Assembly (NCBI GenBank): GCA_905193725.1
Contig: CAJJPW010000066.1
Location: forward strand, 1 to 9,900
Direction: 5' to 3'
DNA length: 9,900 nt
From: an uncultured Eubacteriales bacterium
GTDB lineage: Bacteria; Bacillota; Clostridia; Christensenellales; Christensenellaceae
Shown: positions 5,852 through 9,900 of the stretch, one piece after another
How the letters are laid out: each line of letters begins with the position of its first letter
How positions within the stretch are numbered: the stretch's first letter is position 1
Made by a program: the position numbers and the translations under genes
The notes under the pieces: generated by a model
The model's database searches: none
What the model saw: only the letters and a program-made list of their open reading frames with translations
Told to the model about the DNA's origin: nothing

Positions 5852-6025
5852 GATCCCCCTTGGACTTGAGCCCCTCTTGGGATGTGCCCCCTAAGACTTT
5901 GAGCCCCCTTGGATTTAAGCCCTCTTGGGATGTGCCCCCTAAGACTTTGAGCCCCCTTGGATTTAAGCCCTCTTGAGATCTAAGCCCCCCCTAAGACTTT
6001 GAGCCCCCTTGGGATTTAAGCCCCC
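5852..6025. repeat. Regular 16-17-bp repeat with C-runs, arranged in 48-52-bp higher-order units
   Basis: Runs of C on the plus strand (G on the minus) start at 5855, 5871, 5887, 5904, 5920, 5935, 5952, 5968, 5985, 6004 and 6021: spacings 16, 16, 17, 16, 15, 17, 16, 17, 19, 17. Monomers are of three kinds (GAGCCCCCTTGGATTT, AAGCCCTCTTGGGATGT, GCCCCCTAAGACTTT) that recur in order, giving higher-order units 5901-5948 and 5949-6000 and partial ones on either side. The array ends three bases before the stop codon complement of the gene at 6028, so it forms that gene's 3' flank, with G-runs in the RNA. Confidence 0.9.
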
Positions 6026-6027
6026 AG

Positions 6028-6366
6028 TTACATTTTATCGATTTTCTCTTGCCGCTTTTCCCAATTGCTATACTCTTCTCTCAGCATCTGCATCACATAT
6101 TTCACCAGCTCTTGTGCACCAATTTCCTGTAACTTTTCCCGATACAATTGCAAAAATAGGCGCTTCCACGTTCTTTGTAGGGCAGGATCGTTAGAACCCA
6201 TTAGCATGACGGGCAGTAGACATTCATATCCTTTAAAACCATCAATGTCTAATTCCCAGATCAAATCGCTATATGTTAGCGCCTCTTCGTGTTTCATAAA
6301 GTATTCTAGCTTTTCCAACCCTTCCATGTTCTTTTCTAGGAATTTTAACACTTTCTTATTTGACAT
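6028..6366 (-). CDS. Unrecognised 112-residue helical protein
   Basis: I do not recognise this family. The protein is charged, without signal peptide or membrane segment, and looks mostly alpha-helical: an N-terminal amphipathic stretch (KKVLKFLEKNMEGLEKLEYF), an acidic middle (SDLIWELDIDGFKGYECLLP), and a long lysine/glutamate-rich C-terminal helix (about 64-112) with hydrophobic heptad spacing. The MLMGSNDPALQRTW segment (54-67) may be a turn between helices. It is likely a real gene: GGAGG lies 7 bases before the ATG and a TATAAT promoter lies upstream. Its stop codon is directly followed by the G-rich repeat array, and no terminator is seen, so transcripts may extend through the repeats towards bofA. 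A cytoplasmic protein is inferred from composition only. Confidence 0.75.
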   Translation of the reverse strand: MSNKKVLKFLEKNMEGLEKLEYFMKHEEALTYSDLIWELDIDGFKGYECLLPVMLMGSNDPALQRTWKRLFLQLYREKLQEIGAQELVKYVMQMLREEYSNWEKRQEKIDKM

Positions 6367-6410
6367 CGTATGCCTCCAAAAATATATTCATATATTTCTC
6401 TGTTAATTCC

Positions 6411-6438
6411 ATTATATCACTGTAAATTTTTCTGGAAA
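6411..6438 (-). promoter_or_regulatory. Promoter of the 112-residue protein gene
   Basis: Minus strand: -35 TTTCCA (6438-6433), 16 bases, perfect TATAAT (6416-6411). Start expected near 6404, giving a leader of about 38 bases that includes the GGAGG site. Confidence 0.6.
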
Positions 6439-6476
6439 GAGCTGGAGAATTTACTGTACGAAGAATCGCTATATAA

Positions 6477-6506
6477 TTGCCAAAAAACACAAAACTGGTG
6501 TAAAAT
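6477..6506 (+). promoter_or_regulatory. Candidate promoter for the 30-codon ORF
   Basis: TTGCCA (6477-6482), 18 bases, TAAAAT (6501-6506). It is the only plausible plus-strand promoter before the small ORF at 6592 and would give a leader of about 80 bases. Confidence 0.4.
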
Positions 6507-6560
6507 GCAGGTGAAATTTATCGATATTTTATATGTTTTGTCGAAAACGCAGGTAAAGTT
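6498..6560. repeat. Two imperfect 21-bp direct repeats, 42 bp apart
   Basis: Copies at 6498-6518 and 6540-6560 share 16 of 21 bases, with the common core GCAGGT followed by AAA. The distance of 42 bp is four helical turns, which would place two bound proteins on the same face. The first copy includes the candidate -10 box and the second overlaps the Spo0A-like site. Confidence 0.45.
6536..6547 (+). promoter_or_regulatory. Spo0A-box-like sequence
   Basis: TTTTGTCGAAAA contains TGTCGAA, the established 0A-box core (TGNCGAA), in its usual T-rich/A-rich context. It lies about 25 bases after the expected start of the candidate plus promoter, so binding there would repress; it is also 98 bases upstream of the minus-strand promoter at 6438. 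bofA in the same window shows that the organism sporulates, but a single 7-base match can be chance. Confidence 0.4.
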
Positions 6561-6591
6561 CTCTTGCACATTGAAAAGAGGAGGTAAAAAA

Positions 6592-6684
6592 ATGTACCAT
6601 TTTAACGGAAGCACTTTCTGTCAAACTAAGTCATCTTTTATAAAAAATGGGGCTATTTTTGAAATACGAGAGTACCTTCTTTAA
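6592..6684 (+). CDS. Possible 30-residue peptide gene, convergent with the amidohydrolase
   Basis: ATG at 6592 follows AGAGGAGGT by about 7 bases, among the best ribosome binding sites in the window. The peptide (start MYHFNGSTFCQTK, end FEIREYLL) has one cysteine, mixed polarity and no clear membrane helix or signal. It matches nothing I know. Its last 32 bases overlap the 3' end of the minus-strand amidohydrolase (stop at 6653). The frame is open upstream to 6370, but only this ATG has a ribosome binding site. It could instead be the leader of a regulatory RNA; a candidate promoter and Spo0A-like site lie upstream. Confidence 0.4.
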   Translation: MYHFNGSTFCQTKSSFIKNGAIFEIREYLL

Positions 6685-8248
6685 TGGTAGCCTCTACCCC
6701 AATCTCTCTTAGCTGCTCTTTGGGAACTTTTAAAGGATTGTGGCTGAGTACCACAAAATCCGCCAGTTTCCCCTGCTTGATGGATCCCTTTGTATCTTCC
6801 TCAAAGTACTGGTATGCCCCATTGATGGTGATCCCTTTTAGGGCATCGTATACCGAAATTTGTTGATTTTCCCCGAGAGTAATCCCTGATTTGGTTTTTC
6901 TATTTGTGGCACACCAGATCGTTTCTAACATATTCGGCATGATCACCGGTGTATCCTGATGAAAGGTGTATGCCACGCCCTCTCCTATGGCGCTCGCCGC
7001 TGGGCTGATCTGTGAGGCTCTCTCTCTGCCGAAGTTCTGGATGTGTACATCTCCCCAATAGTAGGTATGCGCAGTAAAGAACGAGGCGATCATGTGCAGT
7101 TTTGCCATTGTGTGCAGCTGCTCTTTTCTCACCAGCTGTGCGTGAATCATCACAGGACGATTGGTATCCAATGCCCTCTGCTCTTCTAACACTTGTTCCC
7201 AGCATGAAATGTACTGTTGAGCTGCTCCATCCCCATTGCAGTGGGCTAACAGCTGTGCATCCTCTTGTAGCGCCTTCTCTATAAACGCCTTCACCTGGGC
7301 GTCTGTATGCACCGGATAGCCCTTATATCCTGGCTCTCCTCCCACATAAGGCTGGCGCATCCAAGCCGTTCTTCCCTGGGGAGAGCCATCTAAAAATATC
7401 TTGTACCCGCCAATTTTTAAGTGGTTTTGATATAGCTTCCAGTAGCTGTGCTCTTCCTTTGCCAGCTGGCTGCTTCCCTGTAAATCCACAAAACTGACCA
7501 CATCCAACAGCAATTTCCCCTTTTGGGCACAGGAAGAGAGCATCTGCCACTCCTTTGCCTTGGTAAACCCATCCTGCGCGGTGGTAATGCCGTAACTTAG
7601 ATACACCTCTTGCGCCTTTATCAGCTGTTCTATCATCTGCTCTGGGCTGAGCCCTGGAATTTTTGCAGTACTACCGGTAAAAGCAGTTTCCTCTAAATAG
7701 CCATTGGGCTGTTTGCTGCCTGCCTCACGGCCTATTTTGCCACCCTCTGGATCTTCTGTCTCTTCACCGATGCCCAATAGTCTGAGCCCTAGAGAATTTG
7801 TAACACCCATATGTCCGGAGGCGTGAGCGATCAATACAGGATATTTGGTGCTGATGCCATCCAGTAGTTTTTTATCTGGATGGACCTTCTCTTGCAAGGC
7901 GTTGTGGTCGTAGCCAAACCCCATAATCCACTGGCCTTTGGTCAGAGGATTTTGCCGGATATACTGCGCCATTCGCCGCTGAATGTCCTCAAAGCTTGTG
8001 GCATCTTTTAAGGGAACTAGCCCCAGAGAACTGGCTAAGGCGGTAATATGGCTATGAGAATCGATAAACCCAGGGAGCAGCGCTTTGCCCTGTAAATCGA
8101 ACAGCTTTACATCGGGACCGGCACAGGCAAAAACCTGCTCTTTGCTGCCCACCAGAGCAATGACCCCATCTCTTACCAGCACAGCCTCTGCCGGCAAGTG
8201 ATTTTCCATGGTGATGATATCTCCGTTAAAATAAACCGTCTGACTCAT
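6653..8248 (-). CDS. YtcJ-type metal-dependent amidohydrolase
   Basis: A 531-residue member of the amidohydrolase superfamily (Amidohydro_3, YtcJ/AepA-like), the usual length for the group. Enzymes of this fold hydrolyse amide or similar C-N bonds using one or two metals in a TIM barrel; the substrate here is unknown. Visible landmarks: small N-terminal beta part (residues 1-55), metal motif FIDSHSH (H65, H67), GFGYDHN (110-116), HASGHMGVTN (142-151), GYKIFLDGSPQGRTA with K283 and D287, AHCNGDGA (H336), MIHAQ (H369), and FHQDTP with D432, the late metal-site aspartate, followed by the C-terminal beta strands with GKLADFVVLS (493-502). All key positions look intact. No signal peptide, so cytoplasmic. 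AGGAG 7 bases before the ATG supports the start. It follows the thioesterase by about 200 bases, probably as a separate unit; no clear promoter was found. Confidence 0.9.
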   Translation of the reverse strand: MSQTVYFNGDIITMENHLPAEAVLVRDGVIALVGSKEQVFACAGPDVKLFDLQGKALLPGFIDSHSHITALASSLGLVPLKDATSFEDIQRRMAQYIRQNPLTKGQWIMGFGYDHNALQEKVHPDKKLLDGISTKYPVLIAHASGHMGVTNSLGLRLLGIGEETEDPEGGKIGREAGSKQPNGYLEETAFTGSTAKIPGLSPEQMIEQLIKAQEVYLSYGITTAQDGFTKAKEWQMLSSCAQKGKLLLDVVSFVDLQGSSQLAKEEHSYWKLYQNHLKIGGYKIFLDGSPQGRTAWMRQPYVGGEPGYKGYPVHTDAQVKAFIEKALQEDAQLLAHCNGDGAAQQYISCWEQVLEEQRALDTNRPVMIHAQLVRKEQLHTMAKLHMIASFFTAHTYYWGDVHIQNFGRERASQISPAASAIGEGVAYTFHQDTPVIMPNMLETIWCATNRKTKSGITLGENQQISVYDALKGITINGAYQYFEEDTKGSIKQGKLADFVVLSHNPLKVPKEQLREIGVEATIKEGTLVFQK

Positions 8249-8416
8249 ACAATTCTCCTATAAGATGCTAGAACAATCTCTGATATTTCCTGTTAGTGTT
8301 CCAAAGACTCAAATAAAATATACAGGCCTCTTAGCACATGAAAATGCATATACAAGGATATATAGCAACTTTAAAACTTCTCATCTTCTATACTATTTAC
8401 AAGGAATTTCCTCTAA

Positions 8417-8440
8417 AATCTCTCGACTTCCCCAGAGATT
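8417..8440 (-). terminator. Possible weak terminator after the thioesterase gene
   Basis: AATCTCT and AGAGATT form a perfect 7-bp stem with a 10-base loop 11 bases past the thioesterase stop codon. On the minus strand it is followed only by TT-AGAGG, so the T-tract is short; some read-through into the amidohydrolase gene is likely. Confidence 0.4.
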
Positions 8441-8450
8441 CGTCTATTTT

Positions 8451-9188
8451 TCATTCTCCATCTTCTTGGAATTCTATCATGCTGTCAAAGCAGTGGGAAT
8501 TCCCCACCATGCCCCTCACTAGGTTGACAGGGCCCCTTTCAATCATCAAATCGATATGATCGTGGTACACCGCCTCGTTGTGGTAGATGATGGAGAACTT
8601 TTTCAGCTGTTTGCCCGCCATGAGTTGATCCTCCAAGGCGTTGAGCACCATATCTGCATACACAGCATTGTTCACATGGTTGTTGTTATCCAAATGGCAG
8701 AACCGCACCTTAACTGTCTCTTTCTTTTCCAGCTGGGCATTTTTGGGGAAGCGAATGTCGTCCACTTTCTGAAGGTTATAAAAATGCGCAACTACAGGCA
8801 TGTCCTCTGGTGGATGGGCCATTATTTTCCGATTGCTCAAATCCACCAACACCCAAATGGAGTGCACATCTACCAGCAAGTTTCCGTTTTGATCTAAAAT
8901 CTGCGTATCCCGTCGATATTGTGCTCTCACCGGAATATAGGGGATGGTAACCAAGGTCAGCTGCTCTCCTCCCATAGGGATTCGATTCACATGAACCGCA
9001 ATTTTCGCCAACAAAAAAGCCCGGTTGACTTTCTGCATGAAATTGCTTCCCATTCCCAAATGGTCACAATGCTCCATGCTGATCTGCTGCGCTTCTTTCA
9101 GGATTGCACAGAGGGTCATCCTGCCCTTCAAATCGCAATAGCTGTATGGCACTAAATAATCTTTAGCATACGTCATCATATCTTCCAT
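8451..9188 (-). CDS. Acyl-ACP thioesterase
   Basis: A 245-residue double-hotdog protein of the bacterial FatA/FatB-like family, which cleaves fatty acyl-acyl carrier protein and releases free fatty acid from the cytoplasmic synthesis pathway. The second hotdog carries the catalytic pattern HLDNNNHVNN with D167, N169 and H171, and a further acidic position E205 in IIYHNEA; the first hotdog includes FLLAKIAVHVNRIP and RRDTQILD. The size equals bacterial members of the family. Start: a longer frame begins with GTG at 9200, but GAGGTGA overlaps that GTG and stands 8 bases before the ATG at 9188, which is therefore chosen. No other fatty-acid gene is in view, so its role (fatty acid export, lipid turnover, or precursor supply) is open. 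It is divergent from marR, 204 bases away. Confidence 0.9.
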   Translation of the reverse strand: MEDMMTYAKDYLVPYSYCDLKGRMTLCAILKEAQQISMEHCDHLGMGSNFMQKVNRAFLLAKIAVHVNRIPMGGEQLTLVTIPYIPVRAQYRRDTQILDQNGNLLVDVHSIWVLVDLSNRKIMAHPPEDMPVVAHFYNLQKVDDIRFPKNAQLEKKETVKVRFCHLDNNNHVNNAVYADMVLNALEDQLMAGKQLKKFSIIYHNEAVYHDHIDLMIERGPVNLVRGMVGNSHCFDSMIEFQEDGE

Positions 9189-9219
9189 TACAATATTCAC
9201 CTCGCATATTTCCCCTCTT

Positions 9220-9225
9220 ATTATA
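9220..9225 (-). promoter_or_regulatory. -10 box of the thioesterase promoter
   Basis: Perfect TATAAT on the minus strand, 32 bases before the ATG. No good -35 hexamer lies 16-18 bases upstream, so this promoter may be weak or need an activator. Confidence 0.5.
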
Positions 9226-9309
9226 CTAGATGCTGGACTTTTAGGGGCATTTATTTTTCATTTTTCAACGATTTATTTTTTATGCCGTCATTTTCTGTAG
9301 CAAAAATGG

Positions 9310-9338
9310 TTGACATCGTTTGAAAGCGCTTTTATAAT
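9310..9338 (+). promoter_or_regulatory. Near-consensus promoter of the marR operon
   Basis: TTGACA (9310-9315), exactly 17 bases, TATAAT (9333-9338): both hexamers are perfect. The start of transcription is expected near 9345. Such a strong promoter, overlaid by two operator-like sequences, implies control mainly by repression. Confidence 0.9.
9320..9334 (+). promoter_or_regulatory. CcpA-type cre site inside the promoter spacer
   Basis: TTGAAAGCGCTTTTA matches the Firmicutes catabolite-responsive element WTGAAARCGYTTWNN at every defined base. It fills the space between -35 and -10, where bound CcpA would block RNA polymerase. This is inferred from the consensus; no regulator gene is in view. 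Confidence 0.7.
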
Positions 9339-9353
9339 AAACGCCAGAAATAC

Positions 9354-9365
9354 TTAGGCACCTAA
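9354..9365. promoter_or_regulatory. MarR-type operator palindrome
   Basis: TTAGG-CA-CCTAA is a perfect palindrome about 10 bases after the expected start point and 27 bases before the marR ATG. Position and half-site sequence are typical of sites for autorepression by MarR-family proteins. Confidence 0.6.
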
Positions 9366-9392
9366 ATAAATATAGAAAAGGGGGAAATTCAC

Positions 9393-9848
9393 ATGAATGT
9401 ACATGCTACAGACGACGAGATCATCAGGCTGCTTTTTCAAGTGGCTAAACCGAGTCGATATCTCTCTGGAGCAGATGGCGAGAGCGCAATGCTGTATATA
9501 GGCCAATACCGCTGCATGTTATACCTCCAACAGCATAGCCCCATCAGCCAAAAACAATTGGCGCAGGCGCTGCAAATTCGCCCCGCATCCCTGAGCGAAC
9601 TTTTAAATAAACTCCAGCGCAAACATCTCATCCAGCGCACTTTATCCCCCACAGACAGCCGTAGCAGGCTAGTTTGTTTAACCCCTTTGGGCCTACGAGA
9701 AGTACAAGAATACGAGCGGAAGTCCCAAAAGCTGCACAGCGCCATGCTCTCCCGTTTATCTTCTGAGGAAAAAGATCAATTTTACCATATTTTGCTGAAA
9801 ATACAACATTACGAAGACGAGGCGACACCCTATGGAAATGACCAATAA
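9393..9848 (+). CDS. MarR-family winged-helix transcriptional repressor
   Basis: A 151-residue dimeric DNA-binding regulator of normal MarR length. The winged helix is clear: a helix around 38-48 (YRCMLYLQQ), helix-turn-helix at 51-79 (ISQKQLAQALQIRPASLSEL, then LNKLQRKHLI), and the wing 80-97 with D88, R90 and R92 (DSRSRLVCLTPLG). N- and C-terminal helices (8-20, 100-140) would form the dimer interface. It probably represses its own operon through the TTAGG/CCTAA palindrome and is released by a small ligand not evident here. GGGGG lies 8 bases before the ATG. The stop codon overlaps the next gene by 17 bases, so the two are translationally linked; in Clostridia such marR genes commonly head exporter operons. 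Confidence 0.92.
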   Translation: MNVHATDDEIIRLLFQVAKPSRYLSGADGESAMLYIGQYRCMLYLQQHSPISQKQLAQALQIRPASLSELLNKLQRKHLIQRTLSPTDSRSRLVCLTPLGLREVQEYERKSQKLHSAMLSRLSSEEKDQFYHILLKIQHYEDEATPYGNDQ

Positions 9849-9900
9849 GAATTTGAGTAGCCAACCTGAGGCGAACCCACAAACAACCTGCAATTTAAAC
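9832..9900 (+). CDS. Start of a gene overlapping marR (product unknown; 3' end outside window)
   Basis: Only 23 codons are visible (MEMTNKNLSSQPEANPQ...), polar and without recognisable motif. ATG at 9832 lies 7 bases after GAGGCG; ATG at 9838 is a less likely start. The 17-base overlap with marR makes it the second gene of that operon. By context an ABC or other efflux protein is the usual partner, but nothing in the visible residues proves this. Confidence 0.65.
   Translation, partial: MEMTNKNLSSQPEANPQTTCNLN

Noticed and set aside
5685..6025. CRISPR array
   Set aside because: Units are contiguous and degenerate, without constant repeats separated by unique spacers, and no cas genes are present.
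5852..6025. Canonical G-quadruplex
   Set aside because: Loops between G-runs are about 11-14 bases, longer than the usual limit of 7, so only a long-loop form is possible; kept as a hypothesis.
6370..6591. N-terminal extension of the 30-codon ORF
   Set aside because: The frame is open but overlaps promoters on both strands, and no ribosome binding site precedes the earlier ATGs.
8265..8559. Two overlapping plus-strand ORFs between the amidohydrolase and thioesterase genes
   Set aside because: No ribosome binding sites, low-complexity peptides, and overlap with the thioesterase 3' end.
9189..9200. GTG start of the thioesterase
   Set aside because: The ribosome binding sequence GAGGTGA overlaps this GTG and fits the ATG at 9188.
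9437..9882. Minus-strand ORFs opposite marR
   Set aside because: Shadows of a clear MarR gene; no family features or start signals.

Overview
The window looks like chromosomal DNA of an endospore-forming Firmicute, most likely in the class Clostridia. The grounds are a BofA-type sporulation membrane protein, a Spo0A-box-like site, a perfect CcpA-type cre sequence inside a promoter, strong GGAGG-type ribosome binding sites, a clostridial SH3/peptidoglycan-binding protein and a bacterial acyl-ACP thioesterase. No rRNA, tRNA, insertion sequence, prophage gene or CRISPR array was seen. Nearly all large genes lie on the minus strand; the right end switches to plus.

Left end (1-1881): most of a CydD-like ABC exporter half (permease fused to ATPase, C-terminus beyond base 1), with a good sigma-A-type promoter and a perfect 18-bp palindrome over the expected transcription start. 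Positions 1882-3042 encode a membrane-anchored protein with two SH3-like domains, a peptidoglycan-binding domain and a C-terminal domain with conserved His and Cys. Positions 3400-4601 hold a tandem pair of family-4-type uracil-DNA glycosylases behind one strong promoter: the first has all four Fe-S cysteines, the second has lost three of them and has a longer loop at the UdgX position.

Middle (4638-6366): bofA lies between noncoding minisatellites. On its downstream side is a degenerate array of about 26-bp units (4850-5112). On its upstream side are an array of roughly 35-bp units (5685-5851) and then a very regular 16-17-bp array (5852-6025) with eleven G-runs on the transcribed strand, starting just after the stop codon of an unrecognised 112-residue helical protein. 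The bofA ribosome binding site can pair with a 7-base complement upstream.

Right part: a short plus-strand region carries a Spo0A-box-like sequence, a 21-bp direct repeat and a 30-codon ORF with an excellent ribosome binding site, which overlaps the 3' end of a YtcJ-type amidohydrolase (6653-8248, minus). An acyl-ACP thioesterase (8451-9188, minus) is followed by a divergent MarR-family repressor (9393-9848, plus). The marR promoter is near-consensus, with a cre site filling the -35/-10 spacer and a TTAGG/CCTAA palindrome just after the start point. A downstream gene overlaps marR by 17 bases and runs off the window. The inferred logic is a MarR-controlled, carbon-responsive operon on the right and an exporter with a related operator architecture on the left; the genes between are mostly single transcription units of cell-envelope, DNA-repair, sporulation and lipid function.
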